From the NCBI RefSeq assembly GCF_030656345.1, contig NZ_JAUSNR010000010.1, positions 248,001 to 312,000 of the forward strand: a stretch of DNA of 64,000 nucleotides, read 5' to 3'. This document shows, piece by piece, positions 7,841-16,454 of this stretch. The notes beneath the pieces were generated by a model. It was not told the origin of the DNA. It made no database searches and saw nothing but the letters and a program-made list of their open reading frames with translations. The DNA is from Pseudotabrizicola sp. (lineage in GTDB: Bacteria > Pseudomonadota > Alphaproteobacteria > Rhodobacterales > Rhodobacteraceae). Position 1 is the first letter of the stretch. Every line of letters begins with the position of its first letter. Position numbers and translations under genes: made by a program.

Positions 7841-8944
7841 CTATGCCCGCAGGCGCTGTGCCAGATGGCCGATCCTTGCCCGCAAATCGGGGTTGACCGT
7901 CCCCTCACGCGGGGGGTCGAGCAGTGTGGTCAGCAGATGCGGCGCGGGCGGCGGCCGCCCGCCCCATGACAGGGCCTGCAGGATGCTTTGCGCTGTGTCT
8001 GGCAGGTGGTCAGGAATATCGAGCCCCGCCAGCGTGGCCCAAAGCGCCGACCAGCAGCGCCCAACACTCCACGGATTATAGCCACCACCACCCAGCAGCA
8101 ACAACCGTGGGGCCAAGGGGCGCAGCGCGCACAACACCCCGACATAGGCACGGTTCGACAGCGACAACCGTGACAGCGGGTCTTCGTCCAGCGAATCCGC
8201 CCCGGCCTGCAGCACGATCACATCAGGCCGGAACGCCTGCACCTGCGGCAGGATCACCGCATCAAGCACCGCGCGCATTTCTGTATCGTTGAAGCCACGC
8301 GGCAGCGGCAGGTTGATGCAATTGCCGCCGCCATCATCGTCCAGCGCGCCGGTAAAGGGCCAGCGGCCCTGTTCATGGGTGGAAATCAGCAGGGTTTCGG
8401 GATCACCGGCAAAGCCATGCTGCACCCCGTCACAATGATGCGCGTCAATGTCGATATAGGCCACGCGCGCCATCCCCGCGCGGCGCAGGGCAAGTATCGC
8501 CAGCACCGGATCGTTCAGATAGCAAAAGCCGTTGGCGCGGTCGGGCAGGCCATGATGGGTGCCGCCGCCCGGCACATGCACCGCTGCCGTGCCGCTGGCC
8601 AGCAGTTCTGCCGCCAGCATCACGCCGCCCGCCCCCGTGGCGGGGCGGGAAAACATCTGGCCGAACACCGGATTCGACAGGGTGCCAAGATGGTAGCGCG
8701 CCTGCGCCCCGGCCGTTACGGTGCCATCTGCCTCGGCCCGTTGCAGCGCCGCGACATATTCGGGGGTGTGCCAGTGGGTCAGCGCCGCCGCCCTGGCGCG
8801 CGGGCTGGTGCGGTATTGCGCGGCGGGAAGCCAGCCAAGCGCGCGGCACAGATCCATCACCGTAGACACACGCGGCACGCGCAGCGGATGCGCCGGACCG
8901 TAGGACGATCCGCGATACACCTCTGACCCGATGAACAGCGCCAT
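7841..8944 (-). CDS. Histone deacetylase superfamily protein (AcuC/HDAC-like)
   Basis: Predicted zinc-dependent deacetylase of 367 residues. The catalytic His-His pair lies in PGGGTHHGLPD (His130-131), zinc ligands in YIDIDAHHCDG (163-173) and a third acidic ligand in QAGADSLDEDPL (about 250); LLGGGGYNP supplies the catalytic-loop tyrosine. All active-site elements are present. Bacterial members act on acetylated proteins, acetylpolyamines or small amides, so the substrate is unknown. The ATG at 8944 lies two bases after the peroxidase stop, so the two genes are co-transcribed, and the sialic acid operon follows on the same strand. Confidence 0.9.
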   Translation of the reverse strand: MALFIGSEVYRGSSYGPAHPLRVPRVSTVMDLCRALGWLPAAQYRTSPRARAAALTHWHTPEYVAALQRAEADGTVTAGAQARYHLGTLSNPVFGQMFSRPATGAGGVMLAAELLASGTAAVHVPGGGTHHGLPDRANGFCYLNDPVLAILALRRAGMARVAYIDIDAHHCDGVQHGFAGDPETLLISTHEQGRWPFTGALDDDGGGNCINLPLPRGFNDTEMRAVLDAVILPQVQAFRPDVIVLQAGADSLDEDPLSRLSLSNRAYVGVLCALRPLAPRLLLLGGGGYNPWSVGRCWSALWATLAGLDIPDHLPDTAQSILQALSWGGRPPPAPHLLTTLLDPPREGTVNPDLRARIGHLAQRLRA

Positions 8945-8946
8945 GC

Positions 8947-9492
8947 TCAGCGCAGCAACGGCTCGATCCGGCCGGTGATGGCAGCCGATGTCGGCTTGAC
9001 TGCGGCCCCCCAGGTGCCCAGCACCTCTCCGGCCGGGCCGATCAGCACCTTGTTGAAGTTCCAGCCGGGGGTAAAGCCATGTTCGGCCGCCAGCCATTGG
9101 TAGAACGCATGGGCCTTTGGCCCGCGCACATGGGTGATATCGGTCATCGGCAGGGTCAGATCAAAGCGCAGCGCGCAGTATTCCTTGACCGCCTGCGCAT
9201 CGGCAAGTTCCTGATTAAAGTCATCCGACGGCACCGCCAGCACCAGCAGGCCGCGCCCGCTGTAGCGGTCATGCAGCGCCTGCAGATCGTCAAACTGCCC
9301 GGCAAAGCCGCAGAGCGAGGCGGTATTGACCACAAGCACCGGCCCGCCCGCCCAGTCATCCAGCGCGATCCGGCCACCGTCAATCGAAACGAACGAAAAC
9401 CCGCTGGCGGCAGGCGGCGTCGCCGCCCCCGCGCCGGTGGCCAATACACCAAACCCGGCCAGACATCCCCGCAAAACCGCCCGACGATGCAT
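8947..9492 (-). CDS. Exported glutathione-peroxidase-fold protein with Tat signal
   Basis: A 181-residue protein of the glutathione peroxidase family. The N-terminus MHRRAVLRG followed by a hydrophobic stretch to about residue 24 looks like a twin-arginine signal, so it probably acts in the periplasm. The peroxidatic residue is Cys61 (NTASLCGFAGQ) instead of selenocysteine, and the WNF segment (144-146) of the active site is kept. The usual Cys-Asn-Gln-Phe motif is replaced by Ser-Asp-Asp-Phe (89-92), so the catalytic glutamine is missing. A thioredoxin-dependent or altered peroxidase activity is possible. Codons upstream of 9492 lack family similarity. Confidence 0.85.
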   Translation of the reverse strand: MHRRAVLRGCLAGFGVLATGAGAATPPAASGFSFVSIDGGRIALDDWAGGPVLVVNTASLCGFAGQFDDLQALHDRYSGRGLLVLAVPSDDFNQELADAQAVKEYCALRFDLTLPMTDITHVRGPKAHAFYQWLAAEHGFTPGWNFNKVLIGPAGEVLGTWGAAVKPTSAAITGRIEPLLR

Positions 9493-9760
9493 GCCATGCC
9501 CCTTGTTCACGCCACCCTGCAACCGCTGCGGCCCCGGTGTCCGGATCAGTATGCTATTTAGCGGTGCCCCGGCAAAGGTCAAAGCCCGGGTGCGGCCTTT
9601 TTCGTCGGGCAAAGCGCCAGTTTGGTCGCTCATGGGGTTTAATATGCGGCTGAATGTCGCCATATAGATGTCTCGTTTTCACACCACTCTCCAATTGCAA
9701 CCTACCAATGAGGGTCCGGCGGACAAATCGCATCAGACGGGCAGAACAAGAAGAAACGGC

Positions 9761-10258
9761 ATGAAGCAGGCAGCTCCCGATCAGTTTGACCCAATCAGGA
9801 CCAAAGGGGCGGCACTGCAGAATGCCGCTTTGTGCTGGCGGATGCATCGCGGCCGGGTGCAGGTTTTGCTGATCACCAGCCGCGATACCGGGCGCTGGAT
9901 CGTGCCGAAAGGCTGGCCGATGCCGGGCAAGACTGCGGCCGAAACGGCGGGGATCGAGGCCTGGGAAGAGGCCGGCGTGCACGGCACGCTGGAGGCGGGC
10001 GACCCGATCGGGGTCTATCACTATGACAAGCAGCGCCCGCCGAAAGACCCTGTGCCCTGCGTGGTCAGCGTCTTTGCCCTGCGCGTGAAAGAGCTGGCCG
10101 ACAAATTCCCCGAACGCAAGCAGCGGCGGCGCAAGTGGTTCGATGCCCGCAAAGCCGCCCGCAAGGTGGCAGAACCCGACCTGCGCAAGCTGCTGTCGCA
10201 GCTTGCCTGCACCGGGCAAAGCCTGACCCGCCGGACCGGCGGCAAAAACCCCGCTTGA
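9761..10258 (+). CDS. NUDIX hydrolase
   Basis: A 165-residue cytoplasmic NUDIX hydrolase. WIVPKGWPMPGKT leads into the NUDIX helix, which ends EAWEEAGV; the metal-binding Glu-Glu is intact, while the usual Arg before the first Glu is Ile and one Glu is Lys. This variant pattern is common in the diphosphoinositol-polyphosphate/Ap4A-like subgroup. The C-terminus is basic (FPERKQRRRKWF). The ATG at 9761 was chosen because homologous sequence begins soon after it; earlier in-frame starts would add a low-complexity leader. The substrate is not predictable; clean-up of dinucleoside polyphosphates or similar is likely. Confidence 0.88.
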   Translation: MKQAAPDQFDPIRTKGAALQNAALCWRMHRGRVQVLLITSRDTGRWIVPKGWPMPGKTAAETAGIEAWEEAGVHGTLEAGDPIGVYHYDKQRPPKDPVPCVVSVFALRVKELADKFPERKQRRRKWFDARKAARKVAEPDLRKLLSQLACTGQSLTRRTGGKNPA

Positions 10259-10318
10259 ATTCGCCCGCCGGATGGTTAGCTGTGGTCTGACAGACCCTTT
10301 CTCCGCATTGGTCGAGAC

Positions 10319-10765
10319 ATGATCCGCTACAGCCTGAAATGCGCGCAAGCCCATGAATTTGACAGCTGGTTTCAATCCGCCGGAGCGTATGCATCGCTGC
10401 GCGCGGCGGGCCATGTCACCTGTGCGGTCTGCGGCACGACGGATGTGGAAAAGCTGCTGATGGCCCCCGCCGTCCGCCCGGCGCGCAGTGCTGCAACTGT
10501 CCCTGACACTGCGCCACCCGCCAAACCCCTGTCCCAGCCGAACACCGAGGTGGAACACGCCCTTGCCGCCCTGCGCGCGCAGGTCGAGGCCAATTCCGAA
10601 TATGTCGGACTGAATTTCGCGGCCGAGGCGCGCAAGATGCACGACGGCACCACGCCCGAACGCGCCATCTATGGCGAGGCAAAGCCCGAAGAGGCAAAAA
10701 AGCTGATCGAAGACGGCGTGCCGGTGGCCCCCTTGCCGTTCCTGCCCCGGCGCAAGGCGAACTGA
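10319..10765 (+). CDS. DUF1178 family protein
   Basis: A 148-residue conserved protein typical of alpha- and betaproteobacteria. The N-terminus MIRYSLKC, a conserved FDSWFQS segment and CAVC (35-38) resemble a small zinc-ribbon-like head. A variable Pro/Ala linker follows, and then a conserved helical C-terminal region (EYVGLNFAAEARKMH, then ERAIYGEA). The function of the family is unknown. It lies 60 bp after the NUDIX gene on the same strand and is followed by a strong bidirectional terminator. Confidence 0.9.
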   Translation: MIRYSLKCAQAHEFDSWFQSAGAYASLRAAGHVTCAVCGTTDVEKLLMAPAVRPARSAATVPDTAPPAKPLSQPNTEVEHALAALRAQVEANSEYVGLNFAAEARKMHDGTTPERAIYGEAKPEEAKKLIEDGVPVAPLPFLPRRKAN

Positions 10766-10809
10766 CGGGCGCGTGCGCGCTGCGTCCCGGTCGGATGCGC
10801 GCCGCGCGG

Positions 10810-10874
10810 GAGTATTTCAGCAAAGGTGCAATCAAAGGCCGCGCTTTTCTGGATTGCACCTTTTCTAAATACTC
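10810..10874. terminator. Bidirectional terminator with nested inverted repeats (repeat copy A)
   Basis: A perfect 12-bp inverted repeat, AAAGGTGCAATC (10822-10833) with GATTGCACCTTT (10852-10863), is nested inside an outer 8-bp pair, GAGTATTT (10810-10817) with AAATACTC (10867-10874). Runs of T on both sides suit termination of both the rightward DUF1178 gene and the leftward tex gene. The outer arms match the GAGTATTT/AAATACTC core of repeat copies C and D further along. Confidence 0.85.
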
Positions 10875-10877
10875 ATC

Positions 10878-13211
10878 TTATTTTCCGAACTTGCCCCGCA
10901 GCGCATCGGCAAACGGATTGGCGCTGTTGCCAGAAGCGGCCCCTTGCGGTGCAGCCTGCATTGGCAAGGGCTTGCCGCGCGGGGCGGGTTTGTCGGCCCG
11001 GTCGGCGGCGCGCTCGCGGGCGGTTTCACGGGCATCGCTGCTGTCCTTGCGCATGGTCAGGGCGATGCGTTTGCGGGCCGCATCCACCTCGACCACGCGG
11101 ACCTGCACCACATCGCCGGCTTTCACCACCTCATGCGGGTCTTTGACGAAACGGTCGGCAAGCTGGCTGACGTGAACCAGCCCGTCCTGATGCACACCGA
11201 CATCGACGAAGGCACCGAAGGCGGCGACGTTGGTCACGGTGCCTTCCAGCATCATGCCGGGTTTCAGATCGCGGATCTCATTGACGCCTTCGGTAAAGGT
11301 CGCGGTGCGGAAGCTGGGGCGCGGGTCGCGGCCGGGTTTTTCCAGTTCCGACAGGATGTCTTTCACCGTGGGCAGGCCGAAACGGTCGTCGATAAAGGCG
11401 CGCGGGTCCAGCTTTTGCAGGGCCGCCGCGTCGCCCATCAGGCTGCGGATATCGCGCCCGCAAGCGGCGGTGATGCGGCGGGCGACCTCATAGGCCTCAG
11501 GATGGACCGACGACGCATCGAGCGGCTCCTTGCCACCCGCGATGCGCAGGAACCCTGCAGCCTGCTCAAAGGCCTTTGGCCCAAGGCGCGCGACCTTCAG
11601 AAGCTCGCGCCGGGTGCTGAAGGGGCCGTTGGCATCGCGGTGGGCCACAATCGCCTCGGCCAGCCCCGCCCCCACGCCCGACACCCGGGCCAGCAGCGGC
11701 GCAGAGGCGGTGTTGAGGTCGACACCGACCGCGTTCACCGCATCTTCGACCACCGCCTCAAGGCTGCGGCCAAGGCGGTGCTGGTCGACATCGTGCTGGT
11801 ATTGGCCGACGCCGATGCTCTTGGGCTCGATCTTGACCAGTTCCGCGAGGGGGTCCTGCAACCGCCGCGCGATGCTGACGGCACCGCGCAGGGACACGTC
11901 CAGATCGGGAAACTCTTTCGACGCCAGTTCTGACGCGGAATAGACCGAGGCCCCGGCCTCGGACACGATGACCTTGACCGGCTTTTCCGTGCCGGGCAGC
12001 ACGGCCAGCAGGTCGGCGACCATCTTTTCCGTCTCGCGGCTGGCGGTGCCGTTGCCGATGGCGATCAGCTGCACCTTGTGCTTGCCGATCAGCTGCGCAA
12101 TCGCCACCTGTGCGCCGCGCAGGTCGTTCTTGGGCTGGAATGGATAGACCGTATCGGTGGCCAGCACCTTGCCGGTGCCATCGACCACCGCGACCTTGAC
12201 CCCGGTGCGGATGCCCGGGTCCAGCCCGATGGTGGCCTTGCCGCCCGCCGGGGCCGCCAGCAGCAGGTCTTTAAGGTTGCGGGCAAAGACGTTGATCGCC
12301 TCGGCCTCGGCCCGGTCGCGCAATTCGCCCATCAGGTCGAGGGTGAGCGAGGTTTTCAGCTTGATGCGCCAGGCCCAGCTTGCCGCCTCGCGCAGCCAGG
12401 TATCGCCCGGCCCTTTGGAGCCCGCCGAAAGGGCAGCACCGCAGGCCTGTTCGGCCGGGCTTTGCCCGCGTGGGGCGTCGGGGTCGATCTCCAGATCTAT
12501 GGTCAGAAAGCCTTCGTTCCGGCCGCGCAGCATGGCCAGCGCCCGGTGACTGGGGGCGGTGGCCCAGGGTTCATCATGCGCGAAGTAGTCCGAGAATTTT
12601 GCGCCTTCGGTTTCCTTGCCGGCGATGCCTTTGGCAGACAGGCGGGCGACTTTCTTCATATGCTCGCGCAGCCGGCCCAGCAGGGTGGCGTTTTCGGACA
12701 GGCCTTCGGCGATGATGTCGCGCGCGCCTTCCAGCGCCGCTTTGGTGTCGGGCACAGCTTCGCTGACAAAGCCCGCCGCAAGGGATGCCGGATCGGCAGC
12801 GCGGTCGGCCAGAATGGCATCGACCAGCGGTTGCAGCCCGTTTTCGCGGGCAATCATTGCCTTGGTGCGGCGTTTGGGCTTGAAGGGCAGATAGATGTCT
12901 TCCAGTTCCGCCTTGGTCGTGGCCTTGCCAATCGACAGCGCCAGCGGATCGGTCATCTTGCCCTGTTCGGTGATCGAGCTGAAGATCGCCGCCCGCCGCC
13001 CCTCCATCTCGCGCAGGTAGACCAGCCGTTCCGCCAGCAGACGCAACTGCGAATCGTCCAGGCCCCCCGTCACCTCTTTGCGGTAGCGCGCGATGAAGGG
13101 CACAGTGGCCCCTTCATCCAGCAGGGCCACGGCGGCGGTGACCTGCGGGGTCTGCGCCTTAATCTCGGTGGCGATGGTCTGTGCGATGCGGCGGGTGGTG
13201 TCTGGCGTCAT
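10878..13211 (-). CDS. tex: Tex-family S1 RNA-binding transcription accessory protein
   Basis: A 777-residue cytoplasmic nucleic-acid-binding protein of the Tex/Spt6-like family. In order: N-terminal helical domain with [17 protein letters not shown] (about 30-50), a YqgF/RNase H-like domain ([20 protein letters not shown]), helix-hairpin-helix motifs ([15 protein letters not shown]), and a C-terminal S1 domain ([26 protein letters not shown]). A basic, Ala-rich tail follows. I chose the ATG at 13211, preceded by AGGGGA; upstream codons run towards the tRNA and are not Tex-like. Tex affects transcription fidelity and elongation in other bacteria. Confidence 0.96.
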   Translation of the reverse strand: MTPDTTRRIAQTIATEIKAQTPQVTAAVALLDEGATVPFIARYRKEVTGGLDDSQLRLLAERLVYLREMEGRRAAIFSSITEQGKMTDPLALSIGKATTKAELEDIYLPFKPKRRTKAMIARENGLQPLVDAILADRAADPASLAAGFVSEAVPDTKAALEGARDIIAEGLSENATLLGRLREHMKKVARLSAKGIAGKETEGAKFSDYFAHDEPWATAPSHRALAMLRGRNEGFLTIDLEIDPDAPRGQSPAEQACGAALSAGSKGPGDTWLREAASWAWRIKLKTSLTLDLMGELRDRAEAEAINVFARNLKDLLLAAPAGGKATIGLDPGIRTGVKVAVVDGTGKVLATDTVYPFQPKNDLRGAQVAIAQLIGKHKVQLIAIGNGTASRETEKMVADLLAVLPGTEKPVKVIVSEAGASVYSASELASKEFPDLDVSLRGAVSIARRLQDPLAELVKIEPKSIGVGQYQHDVDQHRLGRSLEAVVEDAVNAVGVDLNTASAPLLARVSGVGAGLAEAIVAHRDANGPFSTRRELLKVARLGPKAFEQAAGFLRIAGGKEPLDASSVHPEAYEVARRITAACGRDIRSLMGDAAALQKLDPRAFIDDRFGLPTVKDILSELEKPGRDPRPSFRTATFTEGVNEIRDLKPGMMLEGTVTNVAAFGAFVDVGVHQDGLVHVSQLADRFVKDPHEVVKAGDVVQVRVVEVDAARKRIALTMRKDSSDARETARERAADRADKPAPRGKPLPMQAAPQGAASGNSANPFADALRGKFGK

Positions 13212-13298
13212 GGTGGCATTCCCCTCTGGTCGGAGGGTGACCATAGCCAAGGCCCGCGGTGAGGGGAAGGGCCGGGGCAAAGCCACGGTGCCAACGCC

Positions 13299-13320
13299 AA
13301 AAGCCCCCGCGAGGGGGCTT
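13299..13320 (-). terminator. Intrinsic terminator of tRNA-His
   Basis: A perfect 8-bp stem, AAGCCCCC (13301-13308) and GGGGGCTT (13313-13320), closes a GCGA loop. Read on the minus strand it is followed by TTTT and lies 22 bases after the tRNA 3' end. Confidence 0.85.
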
Positions 13321-13342
13321 CGGGCGGTCAGGAATGGAAGGA

Positions 13343-13419
13343 TGGTACCAGCTCCCCGGCTCGAACGGGGGACCCCTAGATCCACAATCTAGTGCTCTAA
13401 CCAACTGAGCTAAGCCGGC
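13343..13419 (-). tRNA. tRNA-His (GTG)
   Basis: A 77-nt cloverleaf with encoded CCA. The acceptor GCCGGCT pairs with AGCTGGT, the D arm is GCTC/GAGC, the anticodon stem CTAGA/TCTAG closes the loop TTGTGGA (anticodon GTG) and the T arm is CCCCG/CGGGG with TTCGAGC. Position 73 is A, position 72 is U facing G1, and the base before G1 is U, so the usual G-1 is not encoded. That variant is known from a group of alphaproteobacteria with a matching divergent HisRS. Confidence 0.97.
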
Positions 13420-13589
13420 ACGTGGGAGCGATTTAACCTCCCTTCCCCGGGATTGCAAGCAGGGTTTGGCGCAAAAACCGCGGGCCTGCCCCCCGGAGGC
13501 GCCACACCGGGCCGGTGTCCCGGGCGCTGCGGCTTGCGAAAGCCGGCAAAGGGCGCTAGGCCAAGGCCTGCATCAGCAAGGGGGCCGCA

Positions 13590-13823
13590 ATGGGCATCGA
13601 CAAGGAAAGCGAAATCGCCGCAAACTTTCAGATCGGGCCGACCTCGGCCGGGATGGTTCGCATCTATATCGAAGCCGATGGCGGCGTCGAACTGCCGCTG
13701 GACTTTGAGCCGGAAGAGGCGGAAGAAATCGCCGAAGAGCTGCGTGCCGCCGCCGAAGCGGTGCGCGCCATGGGCAGCACCAAAGGCGCGGCGGGCGGCA
13801 AACCTAAGCCCAGGCGGAAATAA
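13590..13823 (+). CDS. Small conserved protein (DUF6324-like)
   Basis: A 77-residue acidic protein with a basic Lys/Arg tail. It has a short strand region (IGPTSAGMVRIYIEADG) and a Glu-rich helix (DFEPEEAEEIAEELRAA). It resembles a small protein family widespread in Rhodobacterales that I recall as DUF6324; function unknown. The ATG is preceded by AAGGGGG at good spacing. Its last 20 bases overlap the convergent mmcB gene. Confidence 0.75.
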   Translation: MGIDKESEIAANFQIGPTSAGMVRIYIEADGGVELPLDFEPEEAEEIAEELRAAAEAVRAMGSTKGAAGGKPKPRRK

Positions 13824-14268
13824 CCCCCGCCGGGTCACGCAGGGCCTGCAGGCGCAGCGCGGCGTGGCGGGCAAAGCCCTGCATCACGGCCTTGCGCCGT
13901 GCCGGGGCAAGCGGCGTATCGGGGCCCATCCGCATGATCTCGGCCCCGTAAGCATCGGCCAGAATCAGGCCGGTGTCGTCCGGCAGCAGGCTGGCCGGGA
14001 AATCGGCATCCACCGCCCAGAAAAACCTGTCACACCACGGCAGGTAGCCCTGCCATTTGCGGTCGGCCTGATAATCGGCGCGGCAGGATTTGCATTCGAC
14101 GATCCAGATCTGCCCCTTTGGCCCCATCGCCATCAGGTCGACCCGCAGACCGGGGGTTGGCACCAGCTCTTCCACCGTGACAAATCCCATGTCGCGCAAT
14201 GCACGCGCAACCCCGCGCGCAAGGCGCTGACCGGGCATCGGGGGCAGTGGATCGAGGGCAATATTCAT
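13804..14268 (-). CDS. mmcB: MmcB-family DNA repair protein
   Basis: A 154-residue protein of the MmcB family, named for mitomycin-C resistance in Caulobacter. The core is a PD-(D/E)xK nuclease-like fold: LRVDLMAMGPKGQIWIVECK (about residues 41-60) carries the Asp, Glu and Lys of the metal site, followed by FFWAVDADFP. In Caulobacter the gene belongs to the DNA damage response. It is convergent with, and overlaps by 20 bases, the small gene before it. The AGGGG lies right next to the ATG, so initiation may be weak. Confidence 0.88.
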   Translation of the reverse strand: MNIALDPLPPMPGQRLARGVARALRDMGFVTVEELVPTPGLRVDLMAMGPKGQIWIVECKSCRADYQADRKWQGYLPWCDRFFWAVDADFPASLLPDDTGLILADAYGAEIMRMGPDTPLAPARRKAVMQGFARHAALRLQALRDPAGVISAWA

Positions 14269-14455
14269 CCCCTAAGTATGAATAAAACGTGAACATCTGG
14301 CAAGAGGGGTTTGACTTTTTACCCGATTCTGGCTATGCCGCGCCTACCAAGAAAGTGTCTGGCCGGTTGGTTATTCCGGCACCGCGCCCGCGCGGGACTG
14401 TCACCGGAAGCCCCGGCGAACCCATGGGGAAACAGTCACCACAGGATATCTTCTC

Positions 14456-14686
14456 ATGACACATTCAACCCGCACCGTGATTCTGGCGCAGCTTTTCATT
14501 TCCGGCATGATGGCCGGTCTGATGACCGGAATTTTCGGTGCCCTTGCCCTTGGACTGACCCCGGAATTTCTGACGCAATGGGGCCGCAGCTTCCTGATGG
14601 CCTGGCCGGTGGCCTTTGTGCTGTCGCTGGTGGTGGGGCCTTTGGCGTTCCGGGCGGCCAATCGCGTGAACCGCCTCTTGCCCTGA
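14456..14686 (+). CDS. DUF2798 family small membrane protein
   Basis: A 76-residue protein with two predicted membrane helices (about 8-32 and 44-65) joined by a short loop containing FLTQWGRSFLMAWPVAF, the hallmark of DUF2798. AGGA lies nine bases before the ATG. The function of the family is unknown. It stands alone between divergent mmcB and the convergent beta-barrel gene. Confidence 0.85.
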   Translation: MTHSTRTVILAQLFISGMMAGLMTGIFGALALGLTPEFLTQWGRSFLMAWPVAFVLSLVVGPLAFRAANRVNRLLP

Positions 14687-14901
14687 CCGCATCGCGCGCC
14701 TATCTGTAGTGGTGGCGGGTGCTGCTCTTCGCGTGCTGGGGCTTTTTTCCAGTGGCCGATAAGCAAACGAATGGATGCTGGCTCTGGCAAGATCCTGGTC
14801 TTGCTACCTGGTGCCCACCTGAGACCTCTGGCTCTCGGGAAACCATGCCACCCACGGCTGCTGCGGGCCCGCCACCCAATTTCTTTGACGGCAGACAAGA
14901 A
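14687..14901. other. Gap with no gene recognised
   Basis: About 215 bases between the DUF2798 gene and the terminator of the DUF481 gene. It contains a GGGGC followed by six T (about 14740) that might end the DUF2798 transcript, but no good stem precedes it. Open frames crossing it have no protein-like composition. A small RNA cannot be excluded from sequence alone. Confidence 0.4.
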
Positions 14902-14927
14902 AAAGGGGCGGATTTCTCCGCCCCTTT
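14902..14927 (-). terminator. Intrinsic terminator of the DUF481 gene
   Basis: A perfect 11-bp stem, AAAGGGGCGGA (14902-14912) and TCCGCCCCTTT (14917-14927), closes a TTTC loop. On the minus strand it is followed by a further T run and lies 23 bases after the stop codon of the beta-barrel gene. Confidence 0.93.
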
Positions 14928-14950
14928 CCTGCTGTGTGGGGTTTTCCGGC

Positions 14951-15829
14951 TCAGAAGCCGAACACCAGCGAGACGCCCAGTTTGTTGTCCGTGCGGATGG
15001 CACGGCTTTCGTCATACTCGGTCAGATAGCTGACGCGGGTCGAGAATGCGTCGGTCATCTTCACGTTCAGGCCAAGGTCGTTGTTGGCCCGCAGAGCGGT
15101 ATCGGACTTCAGAACATCGGTGTCATTCGTCACGAAGAAGTTGTCGTTGATTCTGTAGAAGAACCGCGACGCGGCCAGATAGCCGACTTCGGTTTCGGAC
15201 TCTTTCAGACCGTTCTGGAGATAGCTGACACCAACACCGGCCTGCACACGCCAGGTCATGTCCGGCGTGTTGACGATGCGGTACCCCGGACCAAAGCCGA
15301 GGAAAGCATCACGACGGGTGTTGCCGGCGCGCGGGTCGTCTACGGGATCAACGCTGTCCCACTCGGTCGCCAGACCGTCGGTCTTCAGACGGCCAAGGAT
15401 GAAGCCGTAGAAGTTGTCGTCGAAGTAGTAATTGGCGTCATAGACGACAAATACATCTTCTTTGGTCGACGTGTTACCCGACTCGGAAAAGTCGAGTGCC
15501 GCGCCCAGAGTCTGGACGAACTGACCTTGGGCAAAGCGCAGACGCACACCGGCGGTAAGATCCTGCGATTCGTTGTTGCCGGTCTTGCCGGAATAGCCCA
15601 GCGATGCGCTGCCGCTCAGACCCGGACGAAATTCCGGGTTGCCAAAACGCGCTGCGTCTTCAGCGCGCTGCATATCGTCCCGGACATCATCTTCGATATC
15701 GTCAATCCGGTCATCAAGCGCCTCGATGCCAACGATGGCGACCTGAGCCATGGCCGCAGGTGCAAAAGCAACTTGGGCGGCCGCAATAGCCAGTACGCCT
15801 GCACCGAGGGTGCGGAGTTTGACTGTCAT
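14951..15829 (-). CDS. DUF481 family outer-membrane beta-barrel protein
   Basis: A 292-residue exported protein. A signal peptide (cleavage near AAMAQ, about residue 28) is followed by an acidic helical segment (ALDDRIDDIEDDVRDDMQRA) and then a beta-barrel of alternating strands ending in LVFGF, with the terminal Phe expected for BAM recognition. This is the DUF481/YdiY pattern; the exact function, perhaps salt or osmotic adaptation, is unknown. It has its own terminator and a long structured leader (15838-15890) touching its Shine-Dalgarno sequence, so expression may be controlled after transcription. Confidence 0.87.
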   Translation of the reverse strand: MTVKLRTLGAGVLAIAAAQVAFAPAAMAQVAIVGIEALDDRIDDIEDDVRDDMQRAEDAARFGNPEFRPGLSGSASLGYSGKTGNNESQDLTAGVRLRFAQGQFVQTLGAALDFSESGNTSTKEDVFVVYDANYYFDDNFYGFILGRLKTDGLATEWDSVDPVDDPRAGNTRRDAFLGFGPGYRIVNTPDMTWRVQAGVGVSYLQNGLKESETEVGYLAASRFFYRINDNFFVTNDTDVLKSDTALRANNDLGLNVKMTDAFSTRVSYLTEYDESRAIRTDNKLGVSLVFGF

Positions 15830-15837
15830 ATACTATC

Positions 15838-15890
15838 CTTTCACACTTACCGGCCTCTCTCGTGCCGGTCGCGTATGTAACGTGTGAAAG
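15838..15890 (-). promoter_or_regulatory. Leader hairpin overlapping the Shine-Dalgarno of the DUF481 gene
   Basis: Outer arms CTTTCACAC (15838-15846) and GTGTGAAAG (15882-15890) are perfectly complementary over 9 bp. Inside them, ACCGGC (49-54 of the 15800s) and GCCGGT (15864-15869) form a second 6-bp stem with a 9-base loop. On the minus strand the 3' arm runs directly into the AAAGGA that precedes the ATG at 15829, so the stem would cover part of the ribosome binding site. Confidence 0.55.
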
Positions 15891-16023
15891 ACGCGATTGT
15901 TCCCCCTGATCACCATCCTGTGACAAGGCGTGAACTGACCTAGTGGAAGCTAAAGCGCTGATAGCGCTGGTGAATATGTCCTATGACACATTCGTGCCGC
16001 CCAATCGCTGCACCTGCAGCCGT

Positions 16024-16341
16024 TTAGCGCCGGTGAAACGGGGCACGGCGCAATTGCGCCGCAGCGCGGACCGGAACCGGGATCAGCCAGACACGGGTTC
16101 CACCCGGCGGGGTGTCTGATGTCTCGGCCATCCGCATCACGGCGATGGCGAATTGCACGCCGCCGAACACCACGCCATTCATCATCACCATCATCAGCGC
16201 CGCCACCCAGCCCATCGGGGTGTGCAGGATAAGATGCTGCAACCCGGCGACATCAAGCCAGACCAGCCCGGCGACAAAGGCCACCGAGATGCCGAACCCG
16301 ATGGCGACATTCACGATGTAAAGGCGGATGAGTTTGGGCAT
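16024..16341 (-). CDS. Small two-helix membrane protein, unknown
   Basis: A 105-residue protein with two predicted membrane helices (about 6-29 and 45-66) and a basic C-terminal tail that ends APFHRR. I do not recognise a named family. The ATG at 16341 has AGGAG at proper spacing; codons further upstream are discarded for that reason. It is monocistronic, with the DUF481 promoter region downstream of it. Confidence 0.7.
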   Translation of the reverse strand: MPKLIRLYIVNVAIGFGISVAFVAGLVWLDVAGLQHLILHTPMGWVAALMMVMMNGVVFGGVQFAIAVMRMAETSDTPPGGTRVWLIPVPVRAAAQLRRAPFHRR

Positions 16342-16454
16342 GTCTGCGCTCCTGACCACACCACAAGAGTAGCGCGGCAATCGGAAAGCGAAAGGACCAT
16401 TTCGCCGCAGGCCGCGTTATTTATGCGGCATTCGAGGCGATCGCCGGCCTGCGG

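Noticed and set aside
14719..15033. Rightward frame in the gap before the barrel gene
   Set aside because: Runs through a clear terminator and into the antisense of the barrel gene; low-complexity product.
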